A DNA stretch of 15,106 nt from an uncultured Kineothrix sp. (GTDB lineage: Bacteria; Bacillota; Clostridia; Lachnospirales; Lachnospiraceae), in NCBI GenBank assembly GCA_910587275.1, contig CAJUMD010000085.1:1-15106 (forward strand), written 5' to 3'. Under the pieces are notes generated by a model. The model saw nothing but the letters and a program-made list of their open reading frames with translations, was not told the DNA's origin and did no database searches. The stretch's first letter is position 1. Every line of letters begins with the position of its first letter. A program made the translations under genes and the position numbers. Of this stretch, positions 1 to 6,908 are shown in pieces.

Positions 1-54
1 ATACGGCGACCACCGAGATCTACACTCTTTCCCTACACGACGCTATTCCGATCT
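1..54 (+). other. Illumina P5/Read-1 adapter contamination at contig start
   Basis: These bases reproduce the standard Illumina P5 plus TruSeq Read-1 adapter (…CACTCTTTCCCTACACGACG…CCGATCT), lacking the first four adapter bases and carrying one mismatch (A at 45 where the adapter has C). The adapter's usual end, CCGATCT, falls at 48-54, and genomic coding sequence begins at 55. This is library sequence retained by the assembly, not biology. Any reading frame crossing it, on either strand, is artificial. Confidence 0.97.
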
Positions 55-55
55 G

Positions 56-454
56 GTGGCAGGTATGGCGGGAAAGGTTATCGGCGTGGAAATCATCGGC
101 GAAGCGGTGGAAGCGGCGAGGGAAAATGCGCGGATGAACGGGCTTGACAATTGTGAGTTTCTCGCGGGGGATGTACTGAAAGTATTGGACGGTATCCGGG
201 AACTGCCGGATTTTATCATCCTGGACCCGCCCAGGGACGGGGTTCATCCCAAGGCGCTGCGCAAAATTATCGGCTACGGAGTGGACAGGCTGGTTTATAT
301 TTCCTGCAAGCCTACCAGTCTGGTGAGGGATTTGGAAGTGTTCCTGGAAAACGGATACGAGGCAGTGCGGGTTGGAAGCGTGGACCAGTTCCCGTTTACG
401 GGCAGCATAGAAACCGTGGTTTTACTGGAAAAAAAAGGATTGGCAAAATTTTAG
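56..454 (+). CDS. rlmD: RlmD/RumA-type 23S rRNA (uracil-C5)-methyltransferase, C-terminal part only
   Basis: This is the last ~132 residues of a SAM-dependent RNA uracil-C5 methyltransferase of the RlmD/RumA/TrmA family, which methylates a uridine of 23S rRNA. Visible are the tail of the Rossmann SAM-binding fold (VIGVEIIGEAVEAARENA with the acidic ribose-binding Glu, then EFLAGDV), the family motif DPPRDGVHPK (residues 57-66), the nucleophile region YISCKPTSLVRDL with catalytic Cys84 (codon 305-307), and the terminal DQFPFTGSIETVVLL with the conserved Glu119. Position +1 after Cys is Lys rather than the commoner Asn (SCNP); from memory this variant occurs in clostridial members. The TRAM domain, iron-sulphur cysteines and the DxFCGxGT loop would lie upstream and are lost at the contig edge. 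The GTG at 56 is not the true start, only the first codon after adapter sequence. Confidence 0.9.
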   Translation: MAGMAGKVIGVEIIGEAVEAARENARMNGLDNCEFLAGDVLKVLDGIRELPDFIILDPPRDGVHPKALRKIIGYGVDRLVYISCKPTSLVRDLEVFLENGYEAVRVGSVDQFPFTGSIETVVLLEKKGLAKF

Positions 455-476
455 TGTTTTAGATGAAGGAATCAAG

Positions 477-505
477 TAGACAGATGGACAATAATCCATT
501 ATAAT
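477..505 (+). promoter_or_regulatory. Sigma-A promoter for the chemotaxis receptor
   Basis: A -35 box TAGACA (477-482) is followed after exactly 17 nt by a consensus -10 TATAAT (500-505). It lies about 110 nt before the receptor ATG, so the 5' leader is roughly 100 nt. No sigma-D (flagellar) type box was recognised, although chemoreceptors often have one. The leader (506-614) is GC-rich around 541-590 but does not show the conserved core of a cyclic-di-GMP-I riboswitch. Confidence 0.65.
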
Positions 506-614
506 CTACAAGTATAGGATAATAATACAGTAAACAAATTGCCGTTTGGTGCCGGCAGGGGGAGATGCCATGCAGCAGGCCGCCATTGTTTATGACGAAG
601 GGTAGGGAACGGAA

Positions 615-2339
615 ATGAAAAATTTAAAAATCAGAACGAAACTGTTGGTAACATTTATGATTATTATCATAATGTTTTGCGTGACAGTTGTGACTTCCAT
701 CGACGGATTGAGGGAAAACGCGGATAAGTATTCGGAGTTTTACAATATCGAATACCGTATTACCAACAAAGTTATGGGAATGCGCCGGGGTCTGCAGATT
801 ATTGTAAAAGATCTTGCATTTATTACGATGGAAAGCGACGCGGCAAAGAACGAAGCATATTTGAGCGATATGGAGAAAGAACTGGCTCTGCTTCAGGAAA
901 ATGGAAACTGGCTGTTTGCGAATTTTATGGGAGATTCTTCGCTGCTTGATTCCTTTGAGAAGAATATTACGCAGGCAGTTGAGCTTCAGGAAGCGGTGAT
1001 TGCCATGTCAAAGGAAGATATGGCGCAGGCGCAGAGGATGCTGCTTGACGAATACCAGCCCTTGGTGGAGGAAGCGGTTAATAACCTGATTTCAATCAGC
1101 GCAGTGGCAGAACAAAGTGCGGATACCAACTATGCATCGACGGTGAAGATGCAGGAAAGACTGGTTGCCATCCAGGTCGGATTGGCAGTGGGTGCGTTGG
1201 TGGTTACCCTGATTCTTTCTACATATTTGACAGGCGCGATTACCCGGCCGCTTCGACAGTTAGAGAAGTCTGCAGAGAAGATTGTGGGCGGTGAATTTGA
1301 TATTGATGTGACATATAAATCCAAGGATGAAATGGGCAGGCTTGCGGATGCATTCCGGAACATGACCGTGATTTTGGAATCCGTCATTATGGATGCATCC
1401 AGGCTTTTGAGTGAGATGGCGGACGGTAATTTTGATGTGCGCACACATGCGGAAGAACATTACGTGGGCGGTTTCCAGGGACTGCTTTCCTCTATCCGTA
1501 AACTGAACCGTGATTTGAGTTCCACTTTGGGACAGATTAATTACAGTGCGGACCAGGTGGCATCGGGGTCCGATCAGGTATCCAGCGGTGCGCAGGCACT
1601 GGCACAGGGGGCAACGGAGCAGGCTTCTGCCGTAGAACAGTTGGCGGCAACCATTACCAATATCTCCCATCAGGTAAAGGAAACTGCACAAAATGCATCG
1701 GAGGCAAGACAGCAGTCGAATACAGCCGGTGACGAAATGGATAAATGCAATGTACTGATGCATGACATGATGGAAGCCATGGAGGAAATTACCCATAAAT
1801 CCAACGAAATCGGCAAGATTATCAAAACCATTGAGGATATTGCTTTCCAAACGAACATACTCGCGTTGAATGCGGCAGTGGAAGCATCCCGCGCTGGTTC
1901 GGCGGGCAGGGGCTTTGCCGTGGTTGCGGATGAAGTGCGTAACCTTGCAAGCAAGAGTTCGGATGCTTCCAAGGATACGGCAGAATTGATTGAAAGCTCC
2001 ATCAAGGCGGTACAGCGCGGTACGCAGCTTGCAAATACCACGGCGCAGTCTTTGGTGAAGGCGGTGGATGATGTCCGCACGGCGGCAACGAATGTGGAAA
2101 AGATTGCGGATGCGGCAGAGAAGCAGGCAGAGGCGGTAGGACAGGTAACGCTTGGCGTTTCCCAGATTTCCGACGTGGTACAAACCAACTCGGCTACGGC
2201 GGAGCAGAGCGCGGCAGCCAGCAGCGAACTGTCCAACCAGGCGGATACGTTAAAATCGCTGGTGGCAAAATTCATTCTCCGTGAGGAATATGCGGCAGCA
2301 GCCGTTTCCAATGCAAGGGCAGGCGGAAGCGGATGGTAA
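615..2339 (+). CDS. Methyl-accepting chemotaxis protein (transmembrane chemoreceptor)
   Basis: A 574-residue chemoreceptor that would sense an extracellular ligand and control CheA kinase through CheW. In order: short basic N-terminus; TM1 at about residues 9-28; an extracellular helical domain of about 155 residues (30-183, four-helix-bundle MCP type); TM2 at about 184-206; a HAMP domain after it (ITRPLRQLEKSAEKIVGGEF); a second HAMP-like stretch (about 258-305, MADGNFDVR); and a long cytoplasmic coiled-coil hairpin. The hairpin tip carries the family signature IEDIAFQTNILALNAAVEAS (406-425) followed by GRGFAVVADEVRNLA. No C-terminal CheR-tethering pentapeptide is seen. The start ATG has an AGGGA SD at 604-608. 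The ligand cannot be told from sequence. The gene is single, with its own promoter and terminator, and no other chemotaxis gene is nearby. Confidence 0.96.
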   Translation: MKNLKIRTKLLVTFMIIIIMFCVTVVTSIDGLRENADKYSEFYNIEYRITNKVMGMRRGLQIIVKDLAFITMESDAAKNEAYLSDMEKELALLQENGNWLFANFMGDSSLLDSFEKNITQAVELQEAVIAMSKEDMAQAQRMLLDEYQPLVEEAVNNLISISAVAEQSADTNYASTVKMQERLVAIQVGLAVGALVVTLILSTYLTGAITRPLRQLEKSAEKIVGGEFDIDVTYKSKDEMGRLADAFRNMTVILESVIMDASRLLSEMADGNFDVRTHAEEHYVGGFQGLLSSIRKLNRDLSSTLGQINYSADQVASGSDQVSSGAQALAQGATEQASAVEQLAATITNISHQVKETAQNASEARQQSNTAGDEMDKCNVLMHDMMEAMEEITHKSNEIGKIIKTIEDIAFQTNILALNAAVEASRAGSAGRGFAVVADEVRNLASKSSDASKDTAELIESSIKAVQRGTQLANTTAQSLVKAVDDVRTAATNVEKIADAAEKQAEAVGQVTLGVSQISDVVQTNSATAEQSAAASSELSNQADTLKSLVAKFILREEYAAAAVSNARAGGSGW

Positions 2340-2409
2340 GAATATAGGATTGGTCAGGACGATATTCCAATCTTTGGATGGAATGACAGGAAGTCCGGTG
2401 CGTTATCGG

Positions 2410-2447
2410 ACAGAAAAAGGAACTGGTGTGCCGGTTCCTTTTTCTGT
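2410..2447. terminator. Perfect 14-bp hairpin, intrinsic (bidirectional-type) terminator
   Basis: ACAGAAAAAGGAAC (2410-2423) is exactly reverse-complementary to 2434-2447, with a few more pairs inside the loop. The A-run on the left arm and T-run on the right make it usable in either direction. It ends the chemoreceptor transcript, 70 nt after its stop codon. Confidence 0.8.
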
Positions 2448-2576
2448 ACACGGGAGCCGAAGGAAAAAGCCGGCTAAAGCTGACGGGCGCCTGCGTAACG
2501 TATAAAAAAACGAAAAAGGGGAATCATGGAATAAAAACGGACCGGTTCCGTAAAAAGAAGAAGGAGGCTGGTAGCA

Positions 2577-2735
2577 GTGGAAAAATATGTATGTGACGTG
2601 TGCCAATGGGTGTATGACGAAGCGGCGGGCGACCCGGAGAACGGAATCGCGCCGGGAACAAAATTTGAGGATTTGCCGGAAGATTTTCTTTGTCCGCTTT
2701 GCGGAGTTGGGAAAGATATGTTTTCCAAATGCTGA
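2577..2735 (+). CDS. Rubredoxin (52 aa, GTG start)
   Basis: A small cytoplasmic iron-sulphur protein that binds one iron through four cysteines and carries single electrons, typically to oxygen- or peroxide-reducing enzymes in anaerobes. The 52-residue product has the whole fold: Y4-V5-C6-D7-V8-C9, GDPENGIAPGTKFEDLPEDF, then C39-P-L-C42-GVGKDMF. Length and order match the family exactly. The GTG start is fixed by an AAGGAGG at 2561-2567, nine bases upstream. Oddities: the usual Gly after the second cysteine (CxxCG) is Gln10, followed by Trp rather than Tyr; the usual Trp before the second CxxC is Phe37; there is a fifth cysteine at the C-terminus (Cys52). A hairpin (ACGGA…TCCGT, 2537-2551) lies just before the SD. 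No redox partner gene is adjacent. Confidence 0.95.
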   Translation: MEKYVCDVCQWVYDEAAGDPENGIAPGTKFEDLPEDFLCPLCGVGKDMFSKC

Positions 2736-2774
2736 AGGGTTGGCTTAAAGTGTCCTGTCCGTGAAGCCGGCGCG

Positions 2775-2821
2775 CGGGATAGGCATGGAATCCGTGTACG
2801 GTTTCATGCCTATCCCGTTTT
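2775..2821 (+). terminator. Intrinsic terminator of the rubredoxin gene
   Basis: CGGGATAGGCATG (2775-2787) pairs perfectly with 2805-2817 (13 bp), with further weaker pairs towards the loop. It is followed by TTTTGTCTTT from 2818. It starts 40 nt after the rubredoxin stop codon. Confidence 0.9.
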
Positions 2822-2865
2822 GTCTTTCCGTAAAAGAATAAATGTCTTTTGAAATGTTTTATGGT

Positions 2866-2889
2866 TTTCCTGTGCAGATTTCCTGTGCA
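2866..2889 (+). repeat. Two tandem 11-bp direct repeats just upstream of a promoter
   Basis: TTTCCTGTGCA occurs at 2866-2876 and again at 2879-2889, a 13-bp period, ending 15 nt before the extended -10 element. Its place at the -35 region suggests a site for an activator or repressor; the sequence alone does not say which. Confidence 0.5.
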
Positions 2890-2904
2890 AAGAAAACTGC
2901 GCCA

Positions 2905-2913
2905 TGTTATAAT
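2905..2913 (+). promoter_or_regulatory. Extended -10 promoter (TGTTATAAT) for the hydrolase-AmmeMemoRadiSam gene group
   Basis: TG at 2905-2906, one base, then TATAAT at 2908-2913 make an extended -10 element. No good -35 box stands 16-18 nt upstream, where the direct repeats lie instead; this fits a promoter needing either the TG motif or an activator. The leader to the ATG at 3043 is about 120 nt. Confidence 0.6.
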
Positions 2914-3042
2914 GGTTTTACGGTTTTTGTCAGACCGTTTTATGTATATAGGTATAGGGGTCCGCAGTGTCCGGAAACCGTTGCAGTGCTAAAAACCATT
3001 TTAGAATAGATAAAAATACGGTAAAGAACAGGAGGTTTGGAT

Positions 3043-4221
3043 ATGGAGACGGACAAGCGGAAACGGATGCAGGAAATTTTGGATGGGGCAGTGGCGGATG
3101 GGGAGATTGCGGGTGGCAGTTTTTGTATGTGGAAGGATGGCAGGGAACTTTGCTATTTCCAAAGCGGATATGCGGATTTGGGGCGGAAGATTCCGGTGGA
3201 ACGGGACAGTATATTCCGGCTGTATTCCATGACGAAACCTGTGACGGCGGCTGCCGTGATGAAGCTGATGGAAGACGGTCTTTTGGATATCGGAGCACCG
3301 GTGTCTTCCGTTTTTCCTTCTTTTAGCGGGCAGGTGGTGATAGGAAAGGACGGGGAGCGGATTCCTGTGAAGCGCGAAGTGACGGTGAGGGACTTACTGG
3401 ACATGACGGCAGGATTGCTATATCCGGGGCATGGGGGTACGGCAGGGAAGGAGACGGACCGATTGTTTTTGGAGTTGGACCGACGGCTGCTTTCTGACCA
3501 CCCTATGACCACGGAGGAACTGGCGGACGGTTTGGGGCATTGTCCCTTAGCGTTCCAGCCTGGCAGCAGTTGGCAGTACAGTAGCTGCGCGGATGTACTC
3601 GGAGCCGTGGTGGAAAGGGTTTCCGGCATTTCTTTTTCCGAATACCTGCAGGAATTTTTGTTTGGTCCGCTTGGGATGGCGGATACGGATTTTCATGTGC
3701 CGGAGGAAAAACGGGGGCGGCTGGCAGTGGTGTACCAGGATGCGGGGAGCGGCTTGGAGCCGTACACCGGAAACCATTTGGGAATACTGAATGCCATGGA
3801 CCGGAAGCCTGCCTTTGAATCCGGCGGCGCGGGGCTGGTTTCCACGGTGGATGATTATATGCGGTTTGCAGGTATGCTGCTGCAGGGAGGAAAGTACGGA
3901 ACGCAAAGGATTTTGTCAGAGAAGACCGTGCGTTTTTTGACGGGAGGCGGACTTTCCGGAAACCGGCAGGCAGAGTTTGAGCGGCAGTTTTCACAGTTGG
4001 CGGGATTTACTTACGGGAACCTGATGCGCGTGAGACGCGGCGAGGGAATGGCATACCATTTGGGCAGCGTTGGGGAATACGGCTGGGACGGCTGGCTGGG
4101 CTGTTATTTTGCCAACGACCCGCAGGAACGGACGAGTTTGGTATTTATGACGCAGAAGAAGGCTGCGGGAACCCTTGGCGTGTTGCGGAAGCTAAAAAAT
4201 GTGGGTATGAGCAGCAGTTAA
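3043..4221 (+). CDS. Beta-lactamase-family (class C-like) serine hydrolase/esterase
   Basis: A 392-residue serine hydrolase of the beta-lactamase/transpeptidase-like fold (Pfam Beta-lactamase family), probably an esterase or peptidase rather than a true antibiotic-degrading enzyme. The catalytic motif SxxK is S62-M-T-K65 in RLYSMTKPVTAAAVMKL. The second motif is Y179-S-S in SSWQYSSCADVLGAVVE, where most relatives have Y-x-N. The third-motif region is HLGSVGEYGWDGWLG (about 339-353). No signal peptide or lipobox precedes the fold, so it should act in the cytoplasm, unlike penicillin-binding proteins. The start was taken at ATG 3043 because AGGAGG lies at 3030-3035, seven bases upstream; an in-frame TTG six bases earlier would overlap that site. 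It is the first gene behind the promoter at 2905. Its substrate is unknown. Confidence 0.92.
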   Translation: METDKRKRMQEILDGAVADGEIAGGSFCMWKDGRELCYFQSGYADLGRKIPVERDSIFRLYSMTKPVTAAAVMKLMEDGLLDIGAPVSSVFPSFSGQVVIGKDGERIPVKREVTVRDLLDMTAGLLYPGHGGTAGKETDRLFLELDRRLLSDHPMTTEELADGLGHCPLAFQPGSSWQYSSCADVLGAVVERVSGISFSEYLQEFLFGPLGMADTDFHVPEEKRGRLAVVYQDAGSGLEPYTGNHLGILNAMDRKPAFESGGAGLVSTVDDYMRFAGMLLQGGKYGTQRILSEKTVRFLTGGGLSGNRQAEFERQFSQLAGFTYGNLMRVRRGEGMAYHLGSVGEYGWDGWLGCYFANDPQERTSLVFMTQKKAAGTLGVLRKLKNVGMSSS

Positions 4222-4230
4222 AAAAAGGGA

Positions 4231-4631
4231 GTGAAAGTTAAAGGAGGTTCAGTTGCGGGACGTGAAGACGGTTTGGCGTATGAAGAATATGAGGAACAGA
4301 TCTTAAAATGGTACCGTCAGGCTTTAGAAAGCGTGGAAAAGGAAGTGTGCAGGAATGCGGGAAACTGGATTTGGCGGTACGGGAAAAGGATACCGTTAAC
4401 ACTATGCAGATTGCAGAGGTTCTGTTGGATTCCCTGGGTAAAGTCGGGAGCTTCACGGAATCGGGTATGTATGCCCATATGAAATTCAAAGAATGCAGTC
4501 GTTCTTTCCTGGTCAGACAGCAGGAAAACCTGCTGCGGATGTTCCGGGATAAGGAAAGGTTTGCTTATATGGGGGAAAACAGGGAGTGGAAGGAGCTGCT
4601 TGGCGGCTTGGAGGAGACAGGGAAGGAGTAA
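4231..4631 (+). pseudogene. Small hypothetical gene, apparently broken by a one-base frameshift
   Basis: Two overlapping frames each look coding over only half of this interval. The first frame reads LAYEEYEEQILKWYRQALES… up to about 4340. The second reads …DLAVREKDTVNTMQIAEVLL… to the TAA at 4629-4631, three bases before the next ATG. Adding one A to the four-A run at 4337-4340 would join them into one helical, charged protein of about 120-130 residues with no signal peptide or membrane segment. The start is also unclear: a very good SD (AAGGAGG, 4241-4247) is followed by TTG 4253 in the third frame, which stops after 17 codons, so a second lesion is possible. I do not recognise the family. 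Alternatives are a sequencing error, true decay, or frameshifting; the local bases do not make a canonical slippery heptamer. Confidence 0.5.
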
Positions 4632-4634
4632 AAA

Positions 4635-6020
4635 ATGGGAATCTTGGCGGCGTTTATGGTACCCCATCCGCCCATTATTGTACCGGAAGTGGGAAAAGGG
4701 GAGGAAAAAAAGATTGCGGATACTGTCCGTGCCTATCAGGAGGTGGGAAAGAGGATTGGGGAGCTGGAACCGGAAACCATTGTCATGATTTCCCCCCATC
4801 AGGTGATGTATGCGGATTATTTCCATATTTCGCCGGGGGAAGGTGCATCGGGGGATATGGGGAGGTTTCACGCCGGGAACGTGAAGTTCCGGGTTAAGTA
4901 TGACGTGCAGTTTGTGGAAAAGCTCTGCCGTTTGGCTGATATCAACCGCCTGTCTGCGGGAACGCTGGGAGAGCGGGAGAAAGCGCTGGACCATGGGACG
5001 ATGGTGCCGCTATATTTTGTGGACCGGTATGCCGGGGAATACCGTTTGGTGAGAATCGGTCTGTCCGGTCTGTCCTTTGGAAAGCATTACGGGCTTGGCC
5101 AGTGTATTCGGAAGGCGGCAGAGACATTGGGACGCAGGACGGTAGTCATCGGCAGCGGGGATTTGTCCCACAGGCTGAAGGAGGACGGTCCTTACGGGTA
5201 CCGGGCGGAAGGACCGGCGTATGACAAACGGGTGATGGAAGTCATGGGACATGCCGCGTTTGACGGTCTGTTCGGGTTTTCCGGGGAATTTTGTGAGAAA
5301 GCGGGGGAATGCGGACACCGTTCGTTCCTTATTTTGGCAGGCGCTTTGGACGGGACGGAAGTGAAAACCGAAGCCCTTTCTTATGAGGGACCTTTCGGGG
5401 TGGGATATGGTATCTGCAGTTATCTGCCCATTGGGGAGAATCCGCAGCGGAACTTTTTGGAGCGGTACGGGGAGGAAGAACGGCGGCGCACGGCAGCGCA
5501 AAGAGAGATGGAGGATGCCTATGTGCGCCTTGCCCGCCGTACCATCGAAGAATATGTGCGTAACGGACGCATAGCGGAAATACCGAAAGGACTGCCGGAG
5601 GAAATGTACCGTACACAGGCAGGGGTTTTTGTATCCATTAAGGAGGATGGAAGGCTGCGGGGCTGTATCGGAACCATCCGGGCGGTGAGGGCATCCGTAG
5701 CGGAGGAAATCGTGGAAAATGCGGTCAGTGCATGCAGCAGGGATCCGAGGTTTTCCCCGGTGGGGGAAGATGAACTGGAGCATCTGTCCATCAGCGTGGA
5801 TGTACTGGGTGATATGGAGACAATCGTTTCCATGGCGCAATTGGATGTCAAACGGTACGGCGTGGTAGTGACGAAAGGAAGTAAAAGGGGACTGCTGCTT
5901 CCTAATTTGGAAGGCGTGGATACGGTGGAGGAGCAGGTGGCGATTGCAAAAGAGAAGGCGGGCATCGGTGCAGGGGAAGAAGCCGGAATGGAACGGTTTG
6001 AAGTGGTACGGCATTATTGA
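4635..6020 (+). CDS. amrB: AmmeMemoRadiSam system: fused MEMO (protein B) and AMMECR1 (protein A) domains
   Basis: A 461-residue fusion of the two non-radical-SAM partners of the AmmeMemoRadiSam system, whose reaction is not known. Residues 1-270 are a MEMO/LigB-type domain related to class III extradiol dioxygenases: VPHPP with His11, SPHQV with His55, DHGTMVPL with His120, SGDLSH with His179, and AGECGH with Glu225/Cys226. These are in order for a non-haem metal site and appear intact. Residues about 285-461 are an AMMECR1 domain with the hallmark LRGCIGTIRA (341-350), SCSRDPRF-like VSACSRDPRF (364-373), and ISVDVLG. A short charged linker (275-290) joins the two. The start ATG follows GGAAGGAG (4621-4628) by six bases. 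The radical SAM partner follows after 11 nt, so the two should be co-translated. In other organisms the two domains are often separate genes. Confidence 0.95.
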   Translation: MGILAAFMVPHPPIIVPEVGKGEEKKIADTVRAYQEVGKRIGELEPETIVMISPHQVMYADYFHISPGEGASGDMGRFHAGNVKFRVKYDVQFVEKLCRLADINRLSAGTLGEREKALDHGTMVPLYFVDRYAGEYRLVRIGLSGLSFGKHYGLGQCIRKAAETLGRRTVVIGSGDLSHRLKEDGPYGYRAEGPAYDKRVMEVMGHAAFDGLFGFSGEFCEKAGECGHRSFLILAGALDGTEVKTEALSYEGPFGVGYGICSYLPIGENPQRNFLERYGEEERRRTAAQREMEDAYVRLARRTIEEYVRNGRIAEIPKGLPEEMYRTQAGVFVSIKEDGRLRGCIGTIRAVRASVAEEIVENAVSACSRDPRFSPVGEDELEHLSISVDVLGDMETIVSMAQLDVKRYGVVVTKGSKRGLLLPNLEGVDTVEEQVAIAKEKAGIGAGEEAGMERFEVVRHY

Positions 6021-6031
6021 GGAGACGCGCA

Positions 6032-6883
6032 ATGAAAATAACCTGTGACGTATGTATGCACCATTGTAAACTGGAGGAAGGACAGGCGGGGGCATGTTTG
6101 GCGAGGAGGAATGCGGGGAACCGTATCCTCTGTGAAAACTACGGGATGGCTACATCCCTCGCTTTGGACCCAATCGAAAAGAAGCCGTTGCGCATGTTCC
6201 GTCCCGGCAGCCGGATTCTTTCGGTGGGCAGCTTTGGCTGTAACTTAAAATGCCCGTTCTGTCAAAACCACGGGATTTCCATGGCGGATAAAAAAAAGGC
6301 GGAGTCGGTGACCGGAACGGTATATCTGCCGCCGGAAGAACTGGCGGGGAAGGCACTGGAATATAAACGGTTTGGTAATGCCGGGGTGGCGTTTACCTAT
6401 AATGAACCGTTAGTCGGGTGGGAATATGTGTGCGATACGGCAAAACTGGTAAAGGAAGCCGGCATGGACAATGTGCTTGTCACCAATGGCTCGGTATCCC
6501 TTTGGGTATTGGAAGAAGTCCTTCCTTACGTGGATGCCATGAATATTGATTTAAAAGGTTTCCGGGACGAACATTACCGGAAACTGGGCGGGGATCTTGG
6601 AACGGTGAAAGCGTTCATCGAACGGGCGGTAAAGGACTGTCATGTGGAGCTTACCACTTTGGCGGTGACAGGGGTAAACGATAAGGAGGAGGAGATGGAA
6701 GAAGAAGCGGCATGGATAGCCGCCCTGGAAGCCCGTACCGGAAAGAAAATCCCCCTTCATGTCACCCGCTTTTTCCCGCATTACCGCATGACGGACCGGG
6801 AAGCGACGCCGGCTGCCCATGTGTACCGTTTGGCGGAAACTGCGGGAAAATACTTGGACCATGTGTTTGTCGGGAACTGTTAG
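6032..6883 (+). CDS. amrS: AmmeMemoRadiSam system radical SAM enzyme
   Basis: A 283-residue radical SAM enzyme related to pyruvate-formate-lyase activases. The [4Fe-4S]-binding CxxxCxxC is C70-N-L-K-C74-P-F-C77 in VGSFGCNLKCPFCQNHGIS; SAM-contact motifs follow as FTYNEP (121-126) and NIDLKGF (171-177), with HVTRFFPHYRM near the end. A family-typical N-terminal cysteine motif (C5-x2-C8-x3-C12-x9-C22) may bind another metal centre. The ATG at 6032 was chosen because TGAGGAG (6018-6024) lies seven bases upstream; an in-frame TTG at 6017 overlaps the previous stop. The protein ends at HVFVGNC, where many members continue for another ~50 residues with a further cysteine pair. This is either a natural short form or a truncation; a gene remnant of another family starts within 30 nt, so truncation should be considered. 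The substrate is unknown and is assumed to involve the MEMO/AMMECR1 partner. Confidence 0.94.
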   Translation: MKITCDVCMHHCKLEEGQAGACLARRNAGNRILCENYGMATSLALDPIEKKPLRMFRPGSRILSVGSFGCNLKCPFCQNHGISMADKKKAESVTGTVYLPPEELAGKALEYKRFGNAGVAFTYNEPLVGWEYVCDTAKLVKEAGMDNVLVTNGSVSLWVLEEVLPYVDAMNIDLKGFRDEHYRKLGGDLGTVKAFIERAVKDCHVELTTLAVTGVNDKEEEMEEEAAWIAALEARTGKKIPLHVTRFFPHYRMTDREATPAAHVYRLAETAGKYLDHVFVGNC

Positions 6884-6908
6884 AGCGTGTTTGAATATGC
6901 CTGGGCGT

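Noticed and set aside
506..614. Riboswitch, for example cyclic-di-GMP, in the chemoreceptor leader
   Set aside because: Clostridial chemoreceptors often carry one, but the conserved core was not found; only GC-rich self-complementary bits are present.
1260..2183. Minus-strand open frame of 307 codons opposite the chemoreceptor
   Set aside because: Shadow of a repetitive coiled-coil coding region; no RBS, no family.
3043..4221. Antibiotic-resistance beta-lactamase
   Set aside because: No signal peptide, no KTG motif and Y-S-S in place of Y-x-N; better described as a family-level serine hydrolase or esterase.
4336..4342. Programmed -1 frameshift site in the small gene before the MEMO-AMMECR1 gene
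   Set aside because: The heptamer G-GAA-AAG does not let the P-site tRNA re-pair, and no strong downstream stem was seen; decay or a base error is likelier.
5010..6095. Minus-strand open frame of 361 codons opposite the MEMO-AMMECR1 gene
   Set aside because: Antisense shadow of a confident gene, with no recognisable domain and biased composition.
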